Part shown: in pieces, positions 26,779-38,826 of the stretch | How the letters are laid out: every line of letters begins with the position of its first letter | Position numbering within the stretch: position 1 is the first letter of the stretch | Source of the DNA: Vitellaria paradoxa | Taxonomy: Eukaryota; Streptophyta; Magnoliopsida; Ericales; Sapotaceae | Assembly (NCBI GenBank): GCA_019916065.1 | Contig: CM034244.1 | Coordinates: forward strand, 32,333,933-32,397,932 | DNA: 64,000 bases | Reading direction: 5' to 3' | Position numbers and translations under genes: made by a program | The notes under the pieces: generated by a model | Seen by the model: only the letters and a program-made list of their open reading frames with translations | Databases searched by the model: none | Told to the model about the DNA's origin: nothing

Positions 26779-27892
26779 ATCTCTACTTCATGCCTTAAGT
26801 TTTCATGCAACCTATGACTAATATCTCAGGAAAGAAGAAAAGGTTGGAGGAGGAAGAACGTGAATGGCACTGGATCTTTTACAAGAGAAGAACAACAAAG
26901 GAGATGAAAGAAGAACGTTCAAGTCTTTGCTGGTGCCAGTGATTCGGAGAGACGGCTAAGGGTAGCAATGGCTTTCAAGATTGCTTGATTGGGTATGAGA
27001 ATTGAACCAATGCTTCATTGGGGTTTCATTGTTCTCTGGTCTTTTTCTTTCAAGGGCATTTTGGTCTTCTTATTCTTTTTTTTTTTTTTAATTTTAAACA
27101 CTTGCATTTTGTACACAAGTGTATCATATGTATTGTTAAGTTAAACAGGTTCGTCCATCTTTGCAATTTTGTATACGGTGCAGAGGGTATTAGTGCATAT
27201 TTATGAAATTAAGGGAGTACTATAAGGGATGTAAAGGCAATTAGCCCTATCATTTATTTATGAATTGTTTTATGGGTATCTATATTGGGAGATATATGTA
27301 GACCATTAGTAGTATATTACAAATTACCCATTATATCTGTTACAATTTAGGTGGAGTTTTGGGATGTAAAAAAATTAGTTTTTTTTTTTTTATTTGATAG
27401 TTAGTTACTAAAAAGTTAGTTTTTGTATTTGAAAAGAAAAAAAAAGCTACTTTTTTAGTTTTTTTAATTAATTTAATATTTTTACTCTTTGTAATTTAAA
27501 AAAAATTTAAAATATAAGAGAATAAATTTGATTATTTTATAAAAAATTAAAAAATTAAGTAGCTAAAAGTTAATTATTAGTTAATGGTTGCCGGATGCAA
27601 TCTTATTATACAAACAACTTTGTCAAATCAGTAAGATACATCACGCCATACATGCATACGGACAAACTCTTTTAAAACTATAATTAATTACATGAACAAA
27701 CTTTCTAAAAACTATAATTAACTAATCCAATTTTAATATATATATATATATATATATAATATTATAACGGAGTTATAAATAGAGATACGGTAGTACAATT
27801 TCAGCTGCCTGTGAGTCTCGTAACTAGTACGAGGTTCTTACACAATCTTGTGCAATTTTAGTCGTACTTTCGGTACACCATTACATCACTTG
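25080..27892. other. AGO4 3' flank and AT-rich spacer
   Basis: The first few hundred bases after the AGO4 stop look like a 3' UTR (T-rich, moderate GC). No single clear AATAAA decides the end. (ATT)n/(AAT)n lies at about 25565-25602, (TA)n at about 26747-26776 and 27738-27760. No gene is seen before the L19 paralogue at 27893. Confidence 0.5.
26250..26700 (+). repeat. ~95-bp direct repeat pair
   Basis: CTAGAATCATCTCTAAATTA with a following AAATCTCAAATCAT near 26258-26347 recurs as CTAGAATCATCTTCAAATTA with AAATCTCAAATCAT near 26609-26683. The copies are diverged. No ends typical of a transposon were seen. Confidence 0.6.
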
Positions 27893-29290
27893 TTAGCTTT
27901 TCCGTTGGGTTTGGATTTTCTTGGCCTTTAGCTGATGAGAGAGATCAATACCTTGTCGAATTTTCTCAGCCTTCAACTTGTGAAGACTCTCCATTAGCAC
28001 ACGTTTGTTCTTGAAAGCACTTCCTTTAGCTCTGAGGTACATTTGATGGTAGACGTGGCTGTCTATTTTGTCGGATTCGCGGTACCTGCGTAGTAAACGA
28101 CGTAGCACTCTAATCCTTCTCGTCCACACCACTTTTGAGGGTAGCCTTGCTTCTCTCGTTCCCCTGCGCTTTCCGTAGCCCGATCGTTTGTTTCTTTTCT
28201 GACATCTGGAGTGGATTTTCCTTGGTTTTCTTATGATCAGACCGTCCTTGACTAGCTTTTTTATGCCTAGTCCTGGGGGTAGCACCAATTAATAAGAAAA
28301 TTTTAAAAAATACCTCTTTCACAAAATTAAGATCTAATAATTAATAATTATTTTTTCTTTTATTCAACGATTGTGATTATTTTTATATTTTTAATTTCTT
28401 GCTCAATTCTTATTTTAGTTGATTCTACTACTATTTATTTTACAAAATAATTTGGATATTTTAAATTTTAATATATTTTAATATAGGGGCATTTGGCAGC
28501 AGAATTTTTTGCAAAAAATTACCGACTTTTTATTTTTGAGTATTTGGCAAATTATCAATTTTGTCACTTTTATACTAAGTTACAAGTAGTTCTCAACTCA
28601 AAAGTTATCAAAAGTTGCTAAAAACTGCTAAATATTACCGAAAGCTGCTAAAAATTTTACCAAATATCTAAAAGTTACTAATAATTACTAAAAATTGTTA
28701 TTAGTTTCACCAAATACACCAAAAATTACAACAAATAACTTTTAACCAAAAAATGTCAAAAATTGCTAAAAAATGTGCATATAAACGCATCCTATATTTT
28801 AAGGTTAAAAATCATATAAAAATTAAAACTGTCAACCTAAATACTGTCCATTTATGATTTCTTGGATGTCGAACTTCCAAATTAAAGTATCATAATTTGT
28901 ATTTTCTTTTATGGTGCTTATCAGAAATTAATTAGAGAGAAAGAGACTAAAAGACATGTAATAACTTCCAAGGTTTAAAATTTTGGAGAAAAAAAATTAA
29001 ATTGATTTGAATTTTTTTTGTTTAAAATTTTAATTGTATAAGAAACTTAATATTAATTTTGTTCTGAAAAAGTGAATGAAAAACAAAGGGGACACAATAA
29101 AGCTATGCATGGCTTAAAAGCGTGCTGGAAGTTGAAGGGTGTATGTATGTATGTATATATGTATGACATGGTGCGTACTAGAATTGGCCATGGAGATGTG
29201 GGTGGCCTCGTTAGGGTCAAGCCACACTTTGCCCATTCCACAGTTGAGTATGGTGGCTGCAAGTCGTTTTTGCAGCCTTAGTGACACCAT
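27893..29290 (-). CDS. 60S ribosomal protein L19 paralogue, shortened
   Basis: L19 (eL19) is a structural protein of the large cytosolic ribosomal subunit. On the minus strand exon 1 is 29290-29179 (starts [15 protein letters not shown], ends at ISMANS) and exon 2 is 28272-27893. The donor reads GTACGC and the acceptor CCCCCAG, and the split arginine codon (A plus GA) matches the family's MANSR junction. Exon 2 keeps [37 protein letters not shown] and [10 protein letters not shown]. The joined product is about 163 aa against roughly 210 in plant L19. About 8-13 residues are missing between KIHSR and SGYGK, and the basic C-terminal tail is lost after QRKS. It kept an intron, so it is not a processed retrocopy. 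It is probably a decaying or specialised paralogue. The reading frame itself is intact. Confidence 0.8.
28487..28792. mobile_element. MITE-like palindromic element in the L19 intron
   Basis: The AT-rich block starts GGGGCATTTGGCAGC and has repeated CTAAAAATT and CCAAATA motifs. The right part is roughly complementary to the left (AAAAATTGCTAAAAAATG against the left GCAAAAAATTACCG region). It lies within the intron at 28273-29178. The boundaries are approximate. Confidence 0.4.
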
Positions 29291-30445
29291 TTTTCTGGTA
29301 ATCGTATCCTTCCTTTTTTCTTCCTGATGAACTGCATGCATATATCCAAATGCAATTAATACAACAAATAATGTTATATATATATATATATATATGGTGA
29401 AGCTATTGTAAATTAAGGGTGGCCCCAGCATCTCTAATTTTTGGTGTTCTGTCTTTACATATACGTTATATTTTTCTTAAAAAATAAATATTCCATTGAT
29501 AATGACTCTCTTTTCATAAATCATAATAGAACTCACGTAATTAATAGAACACAAAAAAATTATTTTTTCTCCTTTTTCATACAAATCCATAATTCATTCT
29601 CTTCTCCTTTGGAGATTTTCTTCTCTTATACCATCATTCATCACCTTCTCATATTCTCTATTATATATATACTCCATCTCCCTATCATTTTCTTTTAATT
29701 GTTTTATTCTTTGATTATTTATTTATTTATTTTTTTATGATTATTATTCTTTTCTCTGTCACTCTTTACAAAAATCATTTCTCTCAAAATAAAAATTTTA
29801 AAGAAAATCCGAGCTTAATTTGAACTACTAAGAAGGAATCGAAGTAGAAGAATGTTATTGACAGTAACGTAGCACCGAAAGAAATTTTTTGATTCCAATA
29901 AAAGTAAATCTCGAATAAATGGTTAGCGTTTTTTGATTAACAGTAAAATTTTTACCAAAAAATTTTTAATCCCTTCCATAAAATTCTATTTTCATCTTTA
30001 TATATATATATATATATATTTGTATGCACGCTATCAATTAACCACACATCAAACACTTTGTGCAATTGTAGAACAATTAATTACCAAAAACACACACACA
30101 CACACACACAAACAAAAAGCAAACAATTCTACCTCTCAAAGGCGGTTAGCTATCAGAGAAGAATGCAATAGACGTTCTGGGTTTGTCAATGTATATGACC
30201 TGAAAATCTCTTGGGCAGTGTCAAATGGGGCATCAGATGTTCAAATATATATAGAGAGAAGGAAACGTAATAGCTTGGCCTTTCGAAGGTGCATGATAGC
30301 TTCTGCACTCCACCTTCTATATTTATTTATAATATCAAAAGGATTTTTGTTAATTTTTTTTCTATTTCTAAAAATTCAAATAATTCACTTGTCAACCATA
30401 ATAAACCTTACCAACCGGAGCTAAAAAGCAGATTTAATAATAGGT

Positions 30446-30598
30446 CCGTTTAGAGTGATAAAAAATGATATAGAATGAGATAAAGTAAGATAAATTGTGG
30501 GTTCATAATTCGTACAGTAAGATAAAAAGTAAATAATTTTTAGAATTGTTCAGTATTTTTTATCATTTTTCAGAATTTTTTTGTCACTCCAAATGGAA
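30446..30598. mobile_element. MITE-like repeat, family of 12695-12852
   Basis: Left end CCGTTTAGAGTGATAAAAAA and right end, complemented, CCATTTGGAGTGACAAAAAA give an imperfect terminal inverted repeat of about 20 bp. The interior GATAAAGTAAGATAAATTG matches the copy at 12695-12852. Size is about 153 bp. Confidence 0.65.
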
Positions 30599-30897
30599 TA
30601 TATCATATATAAAATGCACATAAAGCAGGGTTTGAAAAAACGCGGCTGTGCCACTAAAATTCTATTATTCAAGCCAACTAAAATTTACATGTATTAATTT
30701 GACACTGATGCCATTACAAATTAAATTACTTAAGAAACTAAAGTAGTTTTTTTTTTTTTAAGTTTACTTATATATATTTCAATGTTACAAATAAAATATT
30801 GAAAGGGTATTAATGAAAAAAATTTAAGATTTTAGCAATTAATTATCTAAATTTAATTGTTAAACGATGGCTTTAATAAGGAATTAAATTAGTAAGC

Positions 30898-30987
30898 TTG
30901 CCAATAGTTTATTAATTTTCTTGGGGACCAAGGCATGAGATAAATTAACTTGCCATTGTTTATTTTCTTGGGGACCAAGGCATGATA
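30898..30987 (+). repeat. tandem duplication (~50-bp period)
   Basis: TTCTTGGGGACCAAGGCATG occurs twice, with preceding TTGCCA(A)T...GTTTATT also shared (copies 30898-30940 and 30949-30987). The second copy has lost a few bases. There is no coding context. Confidence 0.8.
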
Positions 30988-31406
30988 TATATATTGTTAA
31001 TTATATTTTTCATGCAAAAGTTTACTTTGACTTTGCTATTTTTTCTTCCTTTCAAAAACAATGTGTGATTCTTCGTTTCACCTTCGATCTTTCCTTGGGG
31101 CCAAAGTTTAATTAGGAAGATTTCAATCAGAGGGGGCACTCCAGATCAAGGCAAAAAACCATAAAGCCCATTAATACTTTTATTCCAATTGAAATTCAAG
31201 GCCCAGGCCTAACCCTAGTTGTTCAAATTGCGTGGTTGCTCACTTGATAGACAATTTCAAACGCTATTTTTTTTTTTTTTAGTTTATATATCTTGTATTT
31301 AAAAGATTAAGGTCTTCTTTGGAGTCTCAAAAGTTACCCAAAAAAAAAAAAAAGTAAATAAATAAATAAAAAGTTATCAAATTTTAGATTGTTTGGTATT
31401 TAATGT

Positions 31407-31715
31407 TGTTATAAATCTAAATTAGTTAGTTAGGGTCTAATTATTCAGTCAGTTAGTGAGTTTAACAGTTGTAATAAAGTAATTAGTTACAAAATCTAGT
31501 TAATTAGCCATTGAAATGTAATTGGAAGGATGAAAAAAATTATTATTTTGAGAATTAATCTCACTAGAAGAGAAGGGTAACATAAGAATTAGGTTCTCTT
31601 TAATAAATTGAAGTGAACCTGGCTATGATGTTCAGCAATTAAGAAAATAAAAGAGAAAGTGAAAGAAAAATGAATTTGAATCGGGAGCAACCCTTTTCTC
31701 ATTCTCAAAAATGAT
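31407..31715. mobile_element. two facing LTR remnants of the 58.7-kb family
   Basis: 31407-31625 resembles the LTR at 58702-58941 read in its own sense. It begins TGTTATAAATC (there TGTTATGAATC), has TTGTAATAAAGT in both, and has GAGAATTAATCTCACT then GAGAAGGGTAAC (there GGATTAATTTCTCATT then GAGAAGGGTTGC). 31640-31715 resembles the same LTR in the opposite sense (AGAGAAAGTGAAAGAAAAATG, GGGAGCAACCCTTTTCTC). Both look like old solo or partial LTRs. Confidence 0.45.
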
Positions 31716-32431
31716 ATATATTTTTTTTTTCATATCCTCTTTACAAATGTATTTGTAGAGTTATTGCAAAAAAATAAACTATTTCTTAATTTCATCTTTT
31801 GGTCACATAATACTTGTTCCTCAAAACCTTGAAAAATTTTAAAAATTGTTGGTAAAAATTGAAGAAAGTTAATAAAAGTTGGAGAAAGATGATTAATTGA
31901 TTGTTTAAGTTTTTCTTTTATTTTTTATATTTATGTATGAACTGATGGATTCAAATATCCTGAATTATCAATTTTATAAACTTAAACATATAGAAAATTG
32001 AATATTACTTGGTTCAACCAATTTAAACTCATTTGAGATCAACTCAAAGAATGAAAGAAAGAAAGAAAGAAAAAAAAAATTACAACTTTGTAAGATTTTC
32101 ATATTAATTAATTTAAACAATAATGGTGCTGTATAGATAGAAGTTAAAATCATATTCTGGGCAGGCTCAAAATTTCACCCTCTTGAGATCTTATGCATGA
32201 GACCCAAATCATAAGGAATTTCCTGTCAATTAGCTACATGTCAATTTTTAAGAGATTAAAAAGTAATTAAGAACACATATTTTCTTCTATATTTCTATTA
32301 AAATATACACCTCTATTTAATGTATATATATTCCCAGCAGATGAACTGCATGTATTTGGTAAACAAAAGTGAGTATTTGGATTGTGATATGAATGCTACA
32401 GCATATATATATATAGAGAGAGAGAGAGAGG

Positions 32432-32464
<33 letters not shown>

Positions 32465-35400
32465 CTTCCAGACCAGCACAGATGACACCTCCAGCTTCCA
32501 AAGAAAAGAATGGAAAGCAAAACTTCGTTAATTTCATAAACTTGGGCTCCAAAGAATATTTAATTTAATTTGTCCAAGCAACTAGAATAGACAATTATAA
32601 TTATAATATGTTCTGAGTACATTCAAGTATGTCAATAGTTATTTTATGTGTATATATATATATATATAATAAATCACAATTTTTAATAAGATAGTTGTAT
32701 ACGTGACAGAGAAGAGAGTGCTGCCAAATTAACGAAAAATTGAGAGAGAGGTTGAGGTTGGAGAAGAAGAGAGTATGCACAGATAATTGTGTCTTACACG
32801 GATATTAACTAGAATATATACATCACCCAACCAATTGCAAGCTAGCTTCAACAAGTGAGAAATTTGAGGCTGGAATTTCGAAAGAATAGTTAAGTTAGTG
32901 GTTTAGTAACACTTTCAATTTTTTCTTTAAAGGAAGGATTTTGATTTATAATAACCCAAATATTTAAATTAAATACCATAATTCTCTGTGTTTTTATTGG
33001 ATTTTTTATTGGGTTGATTAAATATTTTTTGAAACTTTAATTGGATTCGGATGATTAATTGCCCAATTCTATACAGTGGGCCAATATTTTGCAAAAGAGA
33101 AGTGGACGAGACCAGGAGAAGAAAAAAGGGGTCGGACCCTTTCGGTTGTTAGATTTTTATTAGTTTTCTTTTTTGAAATTACCAAAATTATTTACTTTTA
33201 GATTCTTTCAAATCATAAATGGCTAATATATCAAATTAAAAAAAAAAAAAAGCTAAAAATTAGTTGCCAAATGACTAATTTTTCTTATATTTGAAAAAGG
33301 AAAAAAAATATAATTTTTTAATAATCAATAAAAAAATTTGGTAAACAATTTTTTTCCTAAAATTAGTAGTCAATCAACATTGTATAACATCCATTCCCCT
33401 AATACTTTATCCATTCCCCTTCTCATTTCCTCCAAATAAAAAAAAAAAAAAAATTATTAACCTTTATTTCCATCCGTTTCCTTTCTCTTTATTTACTTTA
33501 GTTCCTTTCCACTCCTCTCTTGTCCTATTCTCCCAAACAAAGGCTTAATGTGTAATTTTTATCCTTTATAATTTTACATATGAATTAAGTTAAACAAAAA
33601 ATTATTTTTTTCTAATACGATATTTAATACTGTTGGTTATTAATGTACTAAATTCTAATTTAAATTAATATTTTTAATTTTGGTTTTAATAATTTCCTGA
33701 TAAACACTAACAGGGATAATTAAATAATTGATAAGATGAAATATTTATTTTTGAAATTGCATAATACATTTTTTTTTGGTAATTAAATTGCATAATACAT
33801 GTAAATACTTAATGTGGAAATGAATCAATCAGTTAACCAACGATCGAATCCATAAAACCCAATTTGAGATTAGATGCAGTGGTTGTAAATTCAATATAAT
33901 ATTTACATAAAACATTCCATAAAGAGATACAAAATTGTTAATGAGGAAACTTCTCAATTAAAGGAGAAAAACTCTAAATCCTTATTGTGGATGAAAATTT
34001 TTATTATTAATCGAAAGTTAAAAGGAACTCAATAGAGAGAATATTAAGTGGTATTTGATTTATATTTATTTTTTTATTTTTTGTTTTATGTGTTTTATGT
34101 TTTAAAAATCTTAAAACACAAAAAACATCAATTTTCCTTGTTGTGAATCAAAAAGGCTCAAAATGACTTTTAGTCATTTTGTATTTTACGTATGAACTAG
34201 TTTTCTATTTTTCAAAACAAGTTTTAAAAACAAGTATGACCAAATGCGTTTTGAATTATTTTCTTTATTTCGAAAAACAAAAAATGAAAATCGAGCCCAA
34301 ACCAGGTATACTAAATAACACTTAAGGTGGCATTTGGTTTGTATTTTTTATTTTATTTTATTTTATTTTTTATTTTGAAAATCTCAAAACACGAAAAATA
34401 GATTTGATATTTTATGTTTTTTATGTTTTAAAATTTTCTTATTTTAGATTAAAAACGTTCAAAACGATTTTTTACTATTTTACATTTCATGTATAAACCT
34501 ATTTTTTATTTTCTAAAACAGATTTTGAAAATACAAGTGATTAAATGTATTTTGAATTATTTTTCTTATTTTCAAAAATACAAAATAAAAAATGAGGTCA
34601 AATCAAATATACCAAATGACATCTAAGTTTTCTCGATTGAAGTCACTTTTTGATCGACTTAATTCAAATCTCTTCTTCATTACTTGTTAAACACCCGTAA
34701 TATATCTCTTTTGTGAAGTTCCCAAATCATAGCTATCATTATTTCTTTTGAGTTTAAACATATTTTATTTTATTTTAATATTTTAAAAAAATATATAATA
34801 TAAAAAATTTATATATTGCAAGAGCCTAATCACTTGTATATTCCAATGCATTAAATTGTGTAAAGGGATATTTAAGTTTCAAAATGCTAATGCCACATCC
34901 GCATTGTCTTATTATCTTTTCATATTTTGTATAAGTTATTATTATTATTTAACAAAATAAAAACGAGTAATATTTACGTGACAATATCTACATTAAAAAT
35001 TCTATTTATTGAATAACTTTATGGTTTTTATTATTATTTTTTATTTTAATTCAACCTAATTGAAAATTCTACCATGATCAACTTAGATTTTTGCATTAAT
35101 ATTCTAACTCAAACTAGTATCCTATTCATATTTTTCTTAGATAAATAGAAACATTTGAAACTAAATTTAATACCATTTAAGTAAATATATATATATATAT
35201 ATATATGCACATTTGAGAATTCAGGACAAAGCCTTGCAAGATTAGAGCGCATTTTAAATGTAAAACTAAAACAAAATATGAAAATTAATGATAAATAAAG
35301 ATGATGAGTTAGGTATTATATTTTTATTTAATAAATAATATAAATCTTATATGTTCATTTCTGATAAATTTATCATAATATTATTAAAATCTTAATTAAC

Positions 35401-38163
35401 ATTTTTTTTTATAAATATAACATTTAAGTTCCATTTATCATATAACTCTCTTTTTTTATTTAATAATAATAGTAATTAAATTCTATAAGTTTGGGAATCT
35501 CATTGAATACCATCGTTATTTTATTTTATTCTTCTTCGATATATTAGAAAGAGTAAAATTAAAAATTAATAAATTTCATAAAAATAAAATAAATATTAAA
35601 AATATAAACTTCTAAAAATTATTATAAATATAAATTACACTTATTCTTTCTCAATATTTAATTATAACTTATCATGATATTTATTTTAAGTTTTTAAGAT
35701 AATAATTTTTATCCCTTGAATTACAAGCTAGTGTAAGAAGCATCAAATTTTGTGGAATTAATTATTTGACAAAATTATTATTATTTTATTATTAACACTT
35801 CTTAGTCACTTACAACTACTTACAATTTTTAAATAGTTTAGTTTGGAAGGGATGAATAGAAAAAAGTTTTTCTTTTTATTTTTTTAAAACTTACAAACAA
35901 ACAAATAAATAAATAAATTACTACGTTTTTTCTCCAAACGAATGGAATAAAATAAAAATAATTATTTTTTCTCTTATTTTTTTGGTAAGTAAGTATTGTA
36001 TTTAGATTAATTATTTCACTTATTTTTATTTTGTTTTTAATTTCTTTCTCTCTTCTAAACTTACAAATTAAACAACAGAGGTGTGAAATTAAATTTTTAA
36101 AAAATTAATAAGGTTATTTAATTAATTTTAATTTTAACTTCTTTTTTTTTTTAACATTTACTTGGTTTGTAGTATCTATTAAGAAAACGTCTAATACGCG
36201 TTGAAAATTTTGGGGGTGAAAAATTACAGGAATAATTGTTTCTCCAGTAATAGTTAATGAGTAAAATATTAAGAGATTAAATATTCCTTAGTAATAATTA
36301 TATTATGTTTGGAATGTTAAAAATTTTGAAGAAGTAAAAGTTAATTGTGTTTAGAATGAGAGTAAATTGATCAAGGAGTAAAAGTTAATATTTAATTTTC
36401 ATAAACTATTATAATAAAATAAATCATCATAATAACTTTTATTTTAATAATAATTGATTTTAATAATATATATTATTAAAACATATAAATTTAAATAAAA
36501 ATATTAATTATAAAAATAATTTTATCATGGATTAATATTTTAATGGTACTTAATTGTAGTACTGAATTATAATTTGTTAAAATTTATTTTTATATTAATA
36601 AAATAATTTAATAAAACAACTAATTTTAGTTTATTTAATTACCAAAATATTTAGTTTATTTAAATAAAATATTAATTTTAATAACATATATTAATAAAAC
36701 CATAACCTATTAAATTATTATTTATGAGATAAAATTTTTATTTAAAAAATCTAATAAATAAATCATTTTATTAAAAAATTATTATTTATTAAAAATTGTT
36801 ATAATTTGAGAAAATAAATAATTTAGTCATAAACTAATGTTTTTATTAGTATTAATTTAGTAAAATAAATTATTGTAATAATAAATTATTATTTATTAAA
36901 TATTGTTTTGATAAAATAATTTAATAATTTTAGCTTGATTAAATAAATTATTTTATAATATTTATCATAATTATTTATAGGAAAATGTTGTCTAGAATTT
37001 TACAAGGCTGTAAAGGAATGTTTTACGGGATAACAAGAAAAAGGTAAATTTTTCATCGCACCTTATTATCTACCCCTCTCCAAGTATTACTTTTACCTTT
37101 TCTTCTAAATTAATGTAATAAAGAGCAAAAATTATTTTAGTAAAATTTATTATCCGCTATTCTCAAAACAAACAAGTCCTCAATTAATGATATTGTTTAG
37201 TTTGGGAGAAAGGAAAGAAAAAAAAGAAGAATAAGAGAGAGAAATGAGAGAGAGTGAAAAAAAGTAAGAGAAAATTAGATAAAAGTTTTTTTTTAATCAT
37301 CATTTGTTCTTTCTTTTCTTTTTAAAGTTAAATGGATTGAATGTGAGAGATAAAATAATAATAAAAATATATTTAAATTTGAGATATCAAAAATTTAAAT
37401 GTATTTTTTTCACGAGCAGTTCAATCTTTTACAATCCATTTGGATGGAGTAAAATAAGCAGAAAAGAAGAGAAAATAAAAGATTTTAGAAACCATCACTT
37501 GTTTTTTAGTTTTTCTAGGGAAGAGAAAAAAAAGAAATGAAAAGGAATGGGAAAAAAAATGGAAAGAGGGAATTTGATGTTAGTTTTGTGACATTAAGGA
37601 TATAAAATCGGATGGTTCACAATAAAAAGAGGTTTAAAAATTTTAAGCAGAAATTTTTTAATTTATTTTTATTGTTAATCGTCTAATTTTGATCGAGTTA
37701 CTCACAACCCTTATATCAAGTGATGTTACCTCGCTTGGATCCAAAAAAATGAGTGTTAAAATTTTAAAAATTTCATCTTTCCTAAAGTGAATAAATAAAA
37801 GAAAAAAGTTAATTGAAACAAAACTTTTAAAATGACATATTTGCAAATAAAATAAAGAAAAAGAAAAAAGTTACAAATATATGGGCAATAAATTGACAAT
37901 TTTCTAATTCTTCAAAAGATTTAATAATAAAATAATATACATTTTTTTCCTTTCATTTTCTCTCAACTCATGAAAGAAAGATCCTTTCTTTTCTAAACTT
38001 ACAAATAAATAAAAAAAATATTATTATTTATCTTTTTCTTTCTCTCTCTTAACTATTTTTTTCCCTCTCCTAAACTCACAAAAGAGTTTTAATCGAAATC
38101 CAGTTGATACTCGATGTCGTCAGAGCCCCACTTTTAACTTAGATAACCAAACCAAATACTGTG
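31716..38163. other. long AT-rich intergenic spacer
   Basis: No gene is recognised in this 6.4-kb stretch. It holds a compound (TA)n(GA)n microsatellite at 32401-32465 in which the TATATATATATAGAGAGAGA motif is duplicated, (TA)n at about 32651-32668 and 35188-35206, and MITE debris. A CCCTTCTC-rich segment at about 33395-33545 looks like a reverse copy of the element at 40532-40850. From 34.7 to 37.0 kb the sequence is extremely AT-rich. Confidence 0.6.
34050..34625. repeat. two tandem MITE-like units of ~290 bp
   Basis: Two adjacent units start GGTATTTGATTTATATTT (34050) and GGCATTTGGTTTGTATTTTT (about 34328). Each ends with an approximate complement: ACTAAATAACAC and ACCAAATGACATC. The interiors share TTTCATGTATAAACC-like and TTTTCAAAA blocks. 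The terminal inverted repeat is about 12 bp (TGGCATTTGGT against TGTCATTTGGT). Relatives lie near 13700 and 14883. Confidence 0.6.
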
Positions 38164-38566
38164 AGGCTTTGTTTGGTTAAAAAGAATATAATAAAATAAA
38201 AAGCTTTCAATTTTTTTGATAATTTTTTTGGTTATATGATTTTCCATCAAAATTTGATTTTTAAAAATTATAATTTTTAAAAGTATTAACCGTATTCGTA
38301 ACAAAATAAAAATAAAAATTTATATTTATTTAAATAAAAATTATACATATGAAAAAAATTAATTTTTTTATTTAAAAATTAATTTTTTTATTTTTCTTAC
38401 TTTTATCTTAAAGAACGTAAATTTTTTTTATTTTTTTATGAATACAATTAATATTGTTAAAAAATATAATTTTTAAAAAAAATAAATCTTGATAAAGGTT
38501 ATATAAAATAAAAAAAGCCCCCCCAAAAAAAAAAAATCGAAATTTTTTTGAAACGAAACAAAGCCT
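38164..38566. mobile_element. MITE-like element just upstream of the epimerase gene
   Basis: Left end AGGCTTTGTTTGGTTAAAAA and right end, complemented, AGGCTTTGTTTCGTTTCAAAAA make a terminal inverted repeat with few mismatches. The 400-bp interior is partly self-complementary and related to 11771-12137. A CCCCCCC-AAAA tract at about 38518-38536 lies near its right end. It ends about 260 bp before the epimerase start codon. Confidence 0.6.
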
Positions 38567-38678
38567 GGGTTTGAGGATCGACATTCGCACGTCAGTAAGA
38601 ATCGCCCAGTCCCAACAAACGGCATCGGTATCTGGTTCCTTATCCTCTGTCACATACTAGTCGCTCCTAAATCTTATA

Positions 38679-38718
<40 letters not shown>

Positions 38719-38826
38719 GTATGTATCTACCTTATTGCTTTTTACTTAAATCCAGGCCAATCTCTTTAACACGCGCACACACACCCGCACGAAAAAAATA
38801 AAAAAGAAAAAAAAGTTAGAAATTCC
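38567..38826 (+). promoter_or_regulatory. promoter/5' leader of the aldose 1-epimerase gene
   Basis: A (CT)n run at about 38681-38701 is followed directly by (TA)n at about 38702-38714 and then (GTAT)n. A CACACACACC stretch and an A-rich leader precede the start codon at 38827 (context TTCCATGGC, a favourable plant start). CT-rich tracts beside TATA-like sequence are common at plant transcription starts, but the exact start is inferred only. Confidence 0.4.

Larger units (their letters stand above)
29291..31406. other. spacer upstream of the L19 paralogue
   Basis: AT-rich DNA containing (TA)n near 29377-29396 and 30001-30020, and (CA)n near 30090-30110. The 163-codon open frame at 29933-30424 runs through these microsatellites and shows no known domain. 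The segment 29291-29440 would hold the promoter of the minus-strand L19 paralogue. I see no clear TATA position beyond the (TA)n tract. Confidence 0.5.

Noticed and set aside
28110..28322. Alternative minus-strand frame overlapping L19 exon 2
   Set aside because: It starts within the intron and is read in a different frame. The L19 frame has clear homology.
29933..30424. 163-codon open frame on the plus strand
   Set aside because: It runs through (TA)n and (CA)n microsatellites and ends in AT-rich sequence. No homology or coding composition was seen.
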